Shown here: positions 56,165-64,000 of the stretch, in pieces | Layout: every line of letters starts with the position of its first letter | Numbering within the stretch: the first letter of the stretch is position 1 | Source of the DNA: Candidatus Tepidiaquacella proteinivora | GTDB taxonomy: Bacteria; Bacteroidota; Ignavibacteria; Tepidaquicellales; Tepidaquicellaceae | Direction: 5' to 3' | Assembly (NCBI GenBank): GCA_013348845.1 | Contig: CP054675.1 | Location: 248,001 to 312,000, forward strand | Length of the DNA: 64,000 bases | Notes under the pieces: model-generated | What the model was told of the DNA's origin: nothing | The model's input: only the letters and a program-made list of their open reading frames with translations | Database searches by the model: none | Translations under genes and position numbers: made by a program

Positions 56165-57490
56165 ATGGATAAAGAAAAAAAACCTGTATTATCAAACAAT
56201 CGTAAAAAAAGAAAAAGAAAACGATTATTCTGGTTATTTTTCATTATTGTAGTATTTTTAATCATAATTGCACTTGTCCTGTCAAGTAAAAAAGAACGAT
56301 TAATCGAAGTTCAGACAGAAAAGGTAACAAGAAGAAATATCACTCAGATAGTTACCGCAACCGGGAAAGTGCAGGCAGAGAAAAAGGTAAATATAAGTGC
56401 GGAGGTCAGTGGTGAAATAATTTCGCTTCCTTATAAAGAAGGGGATGAAGTTAAAAAAGGTAGCGTGGTTGTTAAAATAAAACCAGATGCTTATTATCCA
56501 CAACTGAAGCAACAAAGAGCCGGGATCAGGGTTCAGGAAGAAAACTTAAAGGCGCAGGAAGTTAATTTGAGAAAATATGAGATTGAGTTGAAAAGGATTC
56601 AGGAGTTACATCAGAAAGGTCTTGCTTCGCAAAGTGAACTTGATAACGCTCAGGCAAATTATGATGCTACTGTTGCAAATATGAATACAATAAAGGCTCA
56701 GATTAATCAGCAGAGAGCTGGTCTTTCAGCGGTAAGTTATGATTTATCTAAAACAACAATTTACGCACCAATGTCAGGTACGGTTACTCAATTAAATAAT
56801 GAGGTTGGGGAAAAAGTACTTGGCACAATGTCAAATATGGGGTCGAATATATTAACTATCTCTGATTTATCAAGTATGATATGTGAAGTAGAAGTTGGTG
56901 AAACAGATGTAACACTTGTTAAAATCGGAGATAAAGCAAAAATTGAAATAGATGCTTTTGCAGATAAAATATTTAATGGTACTGTTTATGAAATTGCAAA
57001 TACTGCAAAAGCAAAAGGAACAGGTACTCAGGAAGAAGTAGTGAACTTTATAGTTAAGATAAGAATAGATAAAGAGGGATATGAGTTAAGACCCGGTATG
57101 AGCTGTACTGCGGATATTGAAGTTGAACATAAAGAAAATGTAATTGCTGTGCCTATTCAGGCAGTTACAACAAGAGATGAAGATTCAGCAAAAGTAGATG
57201 AAATAGTGCAGGATGGTGAACAACAGGTAATAAATTTAAAATTAGAGGAGAAAGGAGTTAAAAAAATCAAACCCAGGGAAATTGTTTTTGTAAATGAAAA
57301 TGGTTTTGCTAAAAAAAGATTTGTAAAAACAGGAATAAGTGATGATGCATATATTGAAATAATAGAAGGTATAAATGAAGGAGAAGAGGTAATAAAGGGT
57401 GGCTTTAAAGCAATAAGTAAAGAGCTTGAAGATAATTCCAAAATAAAAGTAGAAAATACAAAGAAAAAAGAACCAAAAGAAGAGAAGTAA
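56165..57490 (+). CDS. Periplasmic adaptor (HlyD/MacA-like) of ABC exporter
   Basis: Membrane-fusion protein of 441 residues that joins the inner-membrane transporter to the TolC channel. Basic start, one membrane helix (about 20-40), lipoyl half ('[20 protein letters not shown]'), coiled-coil hairpin at about 110-180, second lipoyl half ('[20 protein letters not shown]'), beta-barrel ('[18 protein letters not shown]') and membrane-proximal domain. The C-terminus has a charged tail ('KKKEPKEEK'). Its order before an ATPase and two FtsX-type permeases shows a MacAB-type system, not RND. Confidence 0.92.
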   Translation: MDKEKKPVLSNNRKKRKRKRLFWLFFIIVVFLIIIALVLSSKKERLIEVQTEKVTRRNITQIVTATGKVQAEKKVNISAEVSGEIISLPYKEGDEVKKGSVVVKIKPDAYYPQLKQQRAGIRVQEENLKAQEVNLRKYEIELKRIQELHQKGLASQSELDNAQANYDATVANMNTIKAQINQQRAGLSAVSYDLSKTTIYAPMSGTVTQLNNEVGEKVLGTMSNMGSNILTISDLSSMICEVEVGETDVTLVKIGDKAKIEIDAFADKIFNGTVYEIANTAKAKGTGTQEEVVNFIVKIRIDKEGYELRPGMSCTADIEVEHKENVIAVPIQAVTTRDEDSAKVDEIVQDGEQQVINLKLEEKGVKKIKPREIVFVNENGFAKKRFVKTGISDDAYIEIIEGINEGEEVIKGGFKAISKELEDNSKIKVENTKKKEPKEEK

Positions 57491-57500
57491 ATTATATTAT

Positions 57501-58199
57501 ATGAGTGCATTAATTGAATTAAAAGGAATTGTGAAAAAGTATGAAATGGGAGAAGAGATTCTATTCGCGATAAACAATGTTTCATTTTCAGTTGAAAAGA
57601 ATGAGTATCTTGCTATTATGGGTCCGTCAGGTTCAGGTAAATCTACTTTAATGAATATAATAGGATGCCTTGATACACCAACTGAAGGCGAATATATTCT
57701 TGATGGCAAAAATGTAAGTGAGATGACTGATAGTGAACTTGCTTTTATTAGAAATAAACAAATCGGTTTTGTTTTTCAAACATTTAATTTGCTACCGAGA
57801 AGCGATGCATTACATAATGTTGAATTGCCGCTGATTTATTCCGGAATGCCTAAATCTGAAAGAATGGAAAAAGCCAGACAGGCATTGATAAATGTAGGAC
57901 TTGGAGATAGAATGAAGCATAAACCGAATGAATTATCTGGTGGACAAAGGCAGCGTGTTGCAATAGCAAGAGCAATAGCAAATAATCCTGCAATTATTCT
58001 TGCAGATGAACCGACAGGTAATCTTGATTCAAAAACCGGAGAAGAAATTATGAGTTTATTTGGTGAATTGAATAGACTTGGTAATACAATTATCGTAGTC
58101 ACTCATGCAGAAGAAGTCGCACGACATGCTAATAGAATAATAAAACTATTTGATGGAAAAATAGAATCGGATACAAGGTTAAAAAAGCGTGATATATGA
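57501..58199 (+). CDS. ABC transporter ATP-binding protein (MacB/LolD type)
   Basis: ATPase of 232 residues of the MacB/LolD/FtsE group. Walker A 'GPSGSGKS' at 41-48, Q-loop '[10 protein letters not shown]', signature 'LSGGQ' at 145-149, Walker B '[13 protein letters not shown]' with D169/E170, and switch His in 'VVTHAEEVA'. All sites intact. In MacB the ATPase is fused to the permease; here it is a free subunit driving two separate permeases that follow immediately (start overlap of four bases). Confidence 0.95.
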   Translation: MSALIELKGIVKKYEMGEEILFAINNVSFSVEKNEYLAIMGPSGSGKSTLMNIIGCLDTPTEGEYILDGKNVSEMTDSELAFIRNKQIGFVFQTFNLLPRSDALHNVELPLIYSGMPKSERMEKARQALINVGLGDRMKHKPNELSGGQRQRVAIARAIANNPAIILADEPTGNLDSKTGEEIMSLFGELNRLGNTIIVVTHAEEVARHANRIIKLFDGKIESDTRLKKRDI

Positions 58200-59422
58200 C
58201 TTTTTTTATTGCCATAAAGGAAAATATAATAATTAGTTTTAAAGCAATAACTGCAAATAAAATGCGTTCATTTCTTGCTACGCTTGGGATTGTGATTGGA
58301 ATTACAGCAGTTACACTAATGCAGACAGCGATTGAAGGAATTAATAGAGCTTTTGAAAGTAGTATTGCTTCAATTGGTTCAGATGTTTTATATGTTCAGA
58401 AATATGAGTGGTTTGGCAGAGAGGATTGGGAATATTACAGGAATAGAAAAGATATTACTATGAAGCATTATGAATTTTTAAAGAGAAATTTACAGACTGC
58501 ATCATCAGTCAGTCCATCAGTTGGTACATCAAAATCAATTCAATATCAATCTCTTTATCTTGAAAATGTATTTGTAATTGGAACAGATTATGAATATCAG
58601 AAAACTGTTAGTTTAAATATTGAAGAAGGAAGATTCTTTTCACAGAGAGAGTCGGAGAATGGTTATCCTTTTGCAGTTATTGGTATGGATGTTAAAAATG
58701 CATTTTTCCCGAATTCTAATCCTGTTGGAAAAATCATTAAAGTAGGGACATATTCATTTAGAGTTGTCGGAGTTGTTGAAAAACAGGGAAGTCTGCTAGG
58801 ACTTTTTAGTCTGGATAACAGAATAATAATTCCGATAAAAAGGTTTTTTAAATTGTATGGAACAAAAAGAACGATCACAATAAATGTAAAAGCGGTCGAT
58901 ATGAATAATCTTGATGAAACAAGACAGGAATTAAATTTTGCGATGAGAAAAATTAGAAAAATTCAACCAGGACAAAAAAATGATTTTGGAATAAATGCCC
59001 AGGAAGCATTTAAGCAAACTTATGACCAGTTAACTTCATTGATAAAGATTATAGGATTGATTATAACTTCTTTATCTTTAATTGTAGGTTCTGTGGGTAT
59101 TGCTAATATTATGTTTGTTTCGGTAAAGGAAAGAACTAAGGAAATAGGTATAAGAAAAGCAATAGGCGCAAGAAGGGGAGTAATTCTGTCTCAGTTTTTA
59201 ATTGAGTCATCTATTATTTGTTTGTTAGGGGGGATTGTTGGTTTATTAATTGCTTATCCGATAAGTCTTATAATTGATGCATTTATCTTACCGACTGTTA
59301 TGCCTTTGTGGATTGTATTTCTTGGATTATTCATATCACTTATGTTTGGAGTAATATCAGGATTTTTCCCTGCGTATAATGCTTCTAAATTAGACCCTGT
59401 TGAATCTTTAAGATATGAATGA
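58196..59422 (+). CDS. MacB/FtsX-type ABC permease 1
   Basis: A 408-residue permease with the MacB layout: helix 1 (about 23-43, '[18 protein letters not shown]'), a large periplasmic MacB-PCD domain (about 50-275), then three C-terminal helices starting '[20 protein letters not shown]' and the coupling region '[18 protein letters not shown]'. Overlaps the ATPase and the next permease. Probably dimerises with the product of the next gene, not with itself. Confidence 0.93.
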   Translation: MTFFIAIKENIIISFKAITANKMRSFLATLGIVIGITAVTLMQTAIEGINRAFESSIASIGSDVLYVQKYEWFGREDWEYYRNRKDITMKHYEFLKRNLQTASSVSPSVGTSKSIQYQSLYLENVFVIGTDYEYQKTVSLNIEEGRFFSQRESENGYPFAVIGMDVKNAFFPNSNPVGKIIKVGTYSFRVVGVVEKQGSLLGLFSLDNRIIIPIKRFFKLYGTKRTITINVKAVDMNNLDETRQELNFAMRKIRKIQPGQKNDFGINAQEAFKQTYDQLTSLIKIIGLIITSLSLIVGSVGIANIMFVSVKERTKEIGIRKAIGARRGVILSQFLIESSIICLLGGIVGLLIAYPISLIIDAFILPTVMPLWIVFLGLFISLMFGVISGFFPAYNASKLDPVESLRYE

Positions 59423-60648
59423 TGATTATAGGTGAAATAATAAAATTAGCTTTAAATACAATAAGGACAAATAAGTTAAGGGCATCGCTTACTCTTTCAG
59501 GAATTGTTATTGGCGTTTTTTCCATAATAGCGATTATGACCGCTCTTGCTGCACTTCAGAAAGGGATTGAAAGTGGATTAACAGTTTTAGGGACTAATTC
59601 ATTTCAAATACAAAAAATGCCTGTGTTGAATGTTGGTGGACCACAATCAAGAAAATACAGAAACAGACCTGATATAACTTATGAACAAGGATTGCAATTG
59701 ATGGAGAGAGCAACTGAATATAAACATATATGCCTTGAAGACTGGAAAATGGCAAAAGTATTTAAATATGGAAAATACTCTACAAACCCCAATATGTTTT
59801 TAGGAGGAGTAACTGCAGATTTTTTACCAACAAATGATTATTCTATTAAAGAGGGAAGATTTTTTACAGAGAGAGAAATACAAAGCGCTTCTGCAGTAAC
59901 GGTTATTGGACTTGAAGTTGTTGATAAATTGTTTCCAAAAGAAAATCCATTATTAAAGCAGGTTATACTTGATGGTCATGAATATACAGTAATTGGTATT
60001 CTTGAAAGCAAGGGGGAAAGCTTTGGACAAAGCAGAGATAATATAGCATTAGTTCCGATAACCAAAACTCTTGAAATCTATGGTAAAGATGTATCAATAA
60101 ATATTTCTGTGCAGGCAAGAAGCAGAGAGACATATAATGATTGTATGGAAAATATTATCAATACTTTCAGGATTATTAGAAAAGTGAAACCCGGTGAAGA
60201 AAATAATTTTGAGATTTTTTCTAATGAATCACTAATTGCCTCTGTAAATAATTTTACAAAATATTTTAAATATGGTGCAGGTTTTATTTCCTTTATTGCT
60301 TTAATTGCCGCAGGTATTGGGATAATGAATATAATGCTTGTATCTGTGACAGAAAGAACAAGGGAAATTGGAATTCGGAAAGCAGTAGGTGCAACTAATT
60401 CGAATATATTATTTCAGTTTCTCATTGAAGCAATTACATTATGTCAAATCGGGGGTATGGTTGGAATTTTACTTGGGATTATTTCAGGAAATTTATTGGG
60501 TGCTTATCTTAAATCTGAGGTTGTAATTCCTCTGGATTGGGTAATTATTGGCTTTTTGATTTGTGCAATTGTTGGAGTTATATTTGGGGTTTATCCTGCT
60601 TATAAAGCATCTAAATTAAATCCTATTGATGCTTTGAGGTATGAATAG
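59419..60648 (+). CDS. MacB/FtsX-type ABC permease 2
   Basis: A second permease (409 residues), a paralogue of the preceding one with the same topology ('LRASLTLSGIVIGVFSIIAI' at the start, 'SVTERTREIGIRKAVGAT' at the coupling site) but a divergent periplasmic domain. Two unlike permeases with one ATPase imply a heterodimeric exporter. The substrate is unknown: toxic compounds, lipids or peptides are known cargo of relatives. Its stop abuts the convergent kinase gene. Confidence 0.92.
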   Translation: MMIIGEIIKLALNTIRTNKLRASLTLSGIVIGVFSIIAIMTALAALQKGIESGLTVLGTNSFQIQKMPVLNVGGPQSRKYRNRPDITYEQGLQLMERATEYKHICLEDWKMAKVFKYGKYSTNPNMFLGGVTADFLPTNDYSIKEGRFFTEREIQSASAVTVIGLEVVDKLFPKENPLLKQVILDGHEYTVIGILESKGESFGQSRDNIALVPITKTLEIYGKDVSINISVQARSRETYNDCMENIINTFRIIRKVKPGEENNFEIFSNESLIASVNNFTKYFKYGAGFISFIALIAAGIGIMNIMLVSVTERTREIGIRKAVGATNSNILFQFLIEAITLCQIGGMVGILLGIISGNLLGAYLKSEVVIPLDWVIIGFLICAIVGVIFGVYPAYKASKLNPIDALRYE

Positions 60649-61620
60649 TTAATTGACTAATTTCCGAAGTTTTTTATATAAATTATTTTCCGGTAATTCA
60701 TTAAGAACAGAACCTAAATTCCTTAAACCTTTTTTTATTCTTTCTATTTGATAATTATCATTAGTATTGCTGTAAATTAATCCATAACTACCCAGCATTT
60801 GTATTATTCTTATTAGTGCGAATTCATAATAATAATCCATAAATATTTTTTCTGAAATTCCTTTCCTATCGATTAAGTTTTTGTAATGATGAAATAAATA
60901 TTCTCTTTCTTCATCGTTAATGCATATACTACTTGAATATAGAAAAGACGCTATATCATATTGTAATGGTCCTTTTCTACCGGATTGGTAATCTATATAA
61001 TAATTTTTTTCATTAAATATCATTATATTTCTTGGTTGAAAATCTCTATACATAAAATATAAATCGTTTTGTTCTGTAAGTTTAATATTTAAATCCTTAA
61101 AATCACCAATATTGATGTCATTGTATAAATCTTTTCTGAATAATTTTAAATAGTTTTCTAAAAATTTATTTTCGTCAAGTAAAATTTGTTCAATGTTGAA
61201 TTGTTTTGTTTGATAACATAAATCAAAATTTATAATTTTTATACCCTTGAACTGAAAATCTAATAAATCATTTAAAGCCTGAATATGATGTTCAATAATT
61301 TTAAATCTTGACTTTTCAAGAATTGAATAAGAGTGTAAAGTTACATCGCCCAAATCTTCTTCAAGGTATATTTTATAATCGGAATCTATAAACAAAATTT
61401 CCGGAACGTTAAATCCATAACTTTTGAAAGTTCTGGAAAATTCGCAAAAAGCAATGTTTTCCTTTATGTTTTCATTATGAATACCGATACAATTATACCT
61501 TTGCGATTTTAGCCTTACAATTTTTCGTTCAGATGCACCACCTGCAAGATCTATTACTTCAGAAGGTTCTTCTCCGAAATAATTCTCAAATAATTTAAAT
61601 AATTTCTGATGATATCCCAT
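60649..61620 (-). CDS. Aminoglycoside phosphotransferase-fold kinase (COG3178-like)
   Basis: A 323-residue kinase-fold protein resembling the COG3178 group that includes AmgK (sugar 1-kinase in peptidoglycan recycling). N-terminal 'DLAGGASERKIVRL' matches the group's start. The catalytic loop reads 'YRDFQPRNIM': the usual His is Tyr but the catalytic Asp and the Asn are kept; the metal site is 'IDYQSGRKGP'. It overlaps the TIGR01777 gene by one base (TAATG). Substrate not determined; many COG3178 proteins lack proven activity. Confidence 0.8.
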   Translation of the reverse strand: MGYHQKLFKLFENYFGEEPSEVIDLAGGASERKIVRLKSQRYNCIGIHNENIKENIAFCEFSRTFKSYGFNVPEILFIDSDYKIYLEEDLGDVTLHSYSILEKSRFKIIEHHIQALNDLLDFQFKGIKIINFDLCYQTKQFNIEQILLDENKFLENYLKLFRKDLYNDINIGDFKDLNIKLTEQNDLYFMYRDFQPRNIMIFNEKNYYIDYQSGRKGPLQYDIASFLYSSSICINDEEREYLFHHYKNLIDRKGISEKIFMDYYYEFALIRIIQMLGSYGLIYSNTNDNYQIERIKKGLRNLGSVLNELPENNLYKKLRKLVN

Positions 61621-62549
61621 TATTTTGCAAGTAAATTTGCTAATGCATTTTCAAGTTTTTCATATTTAAATTTAAATCCTGTTTCTAAAGTCTTTTCCGG
61701 AATTACCTGTATCCCTTCAAGAACATTTATTGCGAAATCACCTAAAACAATTTTTAAAACAAATGATGGAAGTTTAAATACTGCTGGTCTCTTTAAAACT
61801 TTTGCAAGAGTTTTTGTAAATTCAGAATTAGTTACCTGATGTGGTGAAGTTGCATTTAATGCCCCTGCAATACTTTCATTTTCAATACAATATAATATTA
61901 AATTTATTAAGTCATCAATATGTATAAACGGCATCCATTGTTTACCTGTACCTAAAACACCCCCTAAAAACATTTTAAATACTGGTGCCATTCTACCAAG
62001 AGCACCACCTTTATGAGTTAACACAATTCCTGTTCTTAAAACAACAGTTCTGATTCCTGCTTCTTTAGCTTTCATTGCTTCTTTTTCCCAGTTAATACAA
62101 AGTTCAGGAATAAAACCTTTACCGGGAGGGGATTTTTCTGTAACCTTTTCTTTATAATCAAATCCATAATAGCCAATAGCAGACATATTAATGAATACCC
62201 TTGGTTTATTCTTGCAGTCTTTCATTTGATTTACCAATTCTTTTGTAACATCGACTCTACTTGATATAAGAATTTTTTTATATTCGTCTGTCCATTTTCT
62301 CTTTGAAATTGGGGCACCGGAAAAATTAATTACAGCGTATGAATCATCAAGTATATTTGAAATTGAATTTTTATTTTTTACTGGATAAAATTCATATATT
62401 TCAATATTCTGATAATTGGATAATGTCTTTCTTGCGGTTTCCAAATTTCTCGTTAATAAATAAGGCTTATATCCCTTCTTTAAAACTTCATTCAGGAAAT
62501 ATTTCCCTATTAAACCTGTCCCGCTGTTTATTATTATTTTTTTATTCAT
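61620..62549 (-). CDS. TIGR01777-family epimerase (SDR39U1-like)
   Basis: Extended short-chain dehydrogenase-fold protein of 309 residues. NAD(P)-binding start 'INSGTGLIGKYF' and family segments 'AVINFSGAPISKRKWTDEYK', 'MSAIGYYGFDYKE', 'VVLRTGIVLTHKGGALG', 'WMPFIHIDDLI' and 'GALNATSPHQVTNSEFTKTL'. Mammalian SDR39U1 is the nearest named relative; the bacterial family has no established substrate. Co-transcribed with the kinase above. Confidence 0.88.
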   Translation of the reverse strand: MNKKIIINSGTGLIGKYFLNEVLKKGYKPYLLTRNLETARKTLSNYQNIEIYEFYPVKNKNSISNILDDSYAVINFSGAPISKRKWTDEYKKILISSRVDVTKELVNQMKDCKNKPRVFINMSAIGYYGFDYKEKVTEKSPPGKGFIPELCINWEKEAMKAKEAGIRTVVLRTGIVLTHKGGALGRMAPVFKMFLGGVLGTGKQWMPFIHIDDLINLILYCIENESIAGALNATSPHQVTNSEFTKTLAKVLKRPAVFKLPSFVLKIVLGDFAINVLEGIQVIPEKTLETGFKFKYEKLENALANLLAK

Positions 62550-62729
62550 ATAATTAAAATACTCCTTTTTAATGCGATATTCAATAAATTCTGTTAATTT
62601 TATATGTTGCGGGTAAATGATAAAATTTAAAAGTAATAAAAAGTTTAATTTAAATGATATTATGATGTATTAAATTAAGTTTTGAATTGAGTAGAAAATT
62701 ATGATTACTTATAATTATTTTTATATGAT

Positions 62730-64000
62730 ATGAACGAAAATGATATTATTATTGGAGTATGTATAGGAGCTTCTACAATTTCATTTGTGAAAGCAAAAAA
62801 AGGGGGAAATTTAATAACAATAATTAATGTAGAATCTCTGGAACATCACGGAAATCCGAAAAAAGTTTTGAGTGATTATTTTAAGAAGTTGGAGACAGAG
62901 AATTTTTCTGTTGTTTTTACGGGAAGAAAATTTAAGAATATAATTAATGGATTTAGTATCCCTGAACCAGAAGCAATAGAAACAGCTTTAAAATATCTTA
63001 AGTTAGATGGTAAATTTGATGTAATCGCAAGTCTTGGCGGAGAAAACTTTATAGTTTATACTTTGAATAAAAACGGCTCAATTCTCACTGTATTCACCGG
63101 TAATAAATGTGCATCTGGAACAGGGGAATTTTTTCTTCAACAGATTGGCAGGATGAATTTAAATGTCCAGCAGGCGATAAATCTATCTGAATCTGATAAA
63201 ATTTATAGGGTTTCCGGAAGGTGCAGTGTTTTTTGTAAAAGTGATTGTACACACGCTTTAAATAAGGGTATTCCCAAAGAGCAGGTTGTATCAGGGTTAA
63301 GTAAAATGATTGCTGATAAAGCACTTGAGCTTTTATCTAAACAAAAATCTAAAAATCTGCTTGTTATCGGTGGAGTATCTCAGAATAAAGGTGTCATAAA
63401 ATTTTTAAAAGAATCATATCCTGAATTATTTATACCGGCAGAAGCAACTTATTTTGAAGCACTTGGTGCTTGTGTGAAAGCAGCTGAAAAAGAATATAAA
63501 ATAGATATAAATAATTTATACAAGAAAGTTTCACACAATTTTACTTTTCTTACACCACTCGATAAAAACAGCATTAATGTAGTTTTTAAAGATATAAATA
63601 AATCCGAAGCAAAAGAAAATGATATATGTATTATTGGTTTAGATGTTGGATCTACGACAACGAAAGCTGTTTTATTAAGGGTTTCTGACAATGCAATTTT
63701 AGCATCAGAATATTTAAGAACAAATGGAAATCCTGTTGAAGCATCGATTGAATGTTATAAATCAATAAGGAATCAGGTAAAAGCCCCTGTAAAAATTATA
63801 GGGTTAGGTACGACTGGTTCTGGCAGATATATATCTGCATTACATGCTTTAACAGATGGGGTTATTAATGAAATAATTGCGCATGCAGTTGCTGCTGCAT
63901 ATTTTGATAAAGAAGTTGATACTATTTTCGAAATAGGTGGTCAGGATGCAAAATATACTTATCTGACAAATGGTATTGCAAGTGATTATGCAATGAATGA
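62730..64000 (+). CDS. Large acyl-CoA dehydratase activase, 3' partial (BadF/HgdC type)
   Basis: ATP-driven, iron-sulfur-containing activator of the 2-hydroxyacyl-CoA dehydratase or benzoyl-CoA reductase type; it runs off the right edge. Two ASKHA-fold modules: the first (about 1-260) opens 'GVCIGASTISFVK' and has cluster cysteines Cys127 ('KCASGTGEFF') and Cys165 ('SGRCSVFCKSDC'); the second opens 'GLDVGSTTTKAV' at residue 303 with 'EIGGQDAKYTYL' near the edge. Two modules in one chain mark the large (about 1000-1500 residue) form. Cys127 and Cys165 match the pair that bridges the [4Fe-4S] cluster in HgdC. Its partner dehydratase, if present, lies to the right. Confidence 0.88.
   Translation, partial: MNENDIIIGVCIGASTISFVKAKKGGNLITIINVESLEHHGNPKKVLSDYFKKLETENFSVVFTGRKFKNIINGFSIPEPEAIETALKYLKLDGKFDVIASLGGENFIVYTLNKNGSILTVFTGNKCASGTGEFFLQQIGRMNLNVQQAINLSESDKIYRVSGRCSVFCKSDCTHALNKGIPKEQVVSGLSKMIADKALELLSKQKSKNLLVIGGVSQNKGVIKFLKESYPELFIPAEATYFEALGACVKAAEKEYKIDINNLYKKVSHNFTFLTPLDKNSINVVFKDINKSEAKENDICIIGLDVGSTTTKAVLLRVSDNAILASEYLRTNGNPVEASIECYKSIRNQVKAPVKIIGLGTTGSGRYISALHALTDGVINEIIAHAVAAAYFDKEVDTIFEIGGQDAKYTYLTNGIASDYAMN

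Noticed and set aside
1-64000. CRISPR arrays, tRNA or rRNA genes, insertion sequences and prophage genes
   Set aside because: No spaced direct repeats, cloverleaf-like segments in the gaps, transposase motifs or phage structural genes were seen.

Overview
The window is AT-rich, densely coding DNA from a Gram-negative bacterium of the Bacteroidota/Chlorobiota (FCB) group, most likely an anaerobic Ignavibacteria-like lineage. The support is: three proteins ending in a type IX secretion (T9SS) type A sorting domain with the 'YQNYPNPFN' signature; an SprA-type T9SS translocon; lpxA (lipid A); very few Shine-Dalgarno sequences; Bacteroidota-style TAnnTTTG promoter boxes; and anaerobic metabolism genes (GTP-type PEP carboxykinase, a 4-hydroxybutyrate-type CoA-transferase, a 2-hydroxyacyl-CoA dehydratase activase). 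The lineage is inferred; no 16S or ribosomal marker larger than a 30-residue protein is present. I found no tRNA, rRNA, insertion sequence or CRISPR array.

Layout. 1-4374: end of a type I restriction-modification locus (hsdS cut by the window edge, hsdR complete; hsdM must lie outside). 4616-7571: a P2-type cation ATPase overlapping a small LapA-like membrane protein. 7830-13536: CoA-transferase, queC, AI-2E-type permease, pckG and a TPM-domain protein, tightly spaced. 13565-30441: an envelope and secretion block with two T9SS-sorted propeller proteins, lpxA, a large unidentified exported protein, a metalloprotease-like/PD40/beta-barrel fusion, and divergent sprA. 30474-32497 (minus): cdd, tdk and a BMP-type nucleoside-binding lipoprotein, a likely nucleoside uptake and salvage operon. 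32572-37295: glycosyltransferase 9, ilvE, an alpha/beta hydrolase lipoprotein, divergent rlmB and rsmI. 37348-39625 (minus): TPR lipoprotein, sppA, HU and a 30-codon ribosomal-type gene.

39946-50840 (plus) is a long run of closely packed genes: PASTA protein, rpe, nnr, VanZ-like, nuoN, a propeller protein, ssb, pgsA, pgpA, cinA, a transmembrane PP2C phosphatase and a YARHG lipoprotein. 50878-52067 (minus): a SpoU methyltransferase and a QueD-like protein. 52328-54667: a YbaN-like protein and a T9SS-sorted LamG protein with a recognisable promoter and a strong terminator. 54817-60648: a five-gene tripartite efflux operon (TolC, MacA-like adaptor, ATPase, two FtsX-type permeases). 60649-62549 (minus): COG3178-like kinase and TIGR01777 epimerase. 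62730-64000: start of a large two-module acyl-CoA dehydratase activase.

Most interesting points: the 30-residue AURKAIP1/COX24-type gene with one of the few good Shine-Dalgarno sequences; the fused protease-like/PD40/barrel protein opposite sprA; and a set of envelope signalling parts (PASTA without kinase, PP2C without kinase, YARHG lipoprotein) whose charged tails share a KQKQ end. Nothing here is a clear-cut new defence or mobile system.
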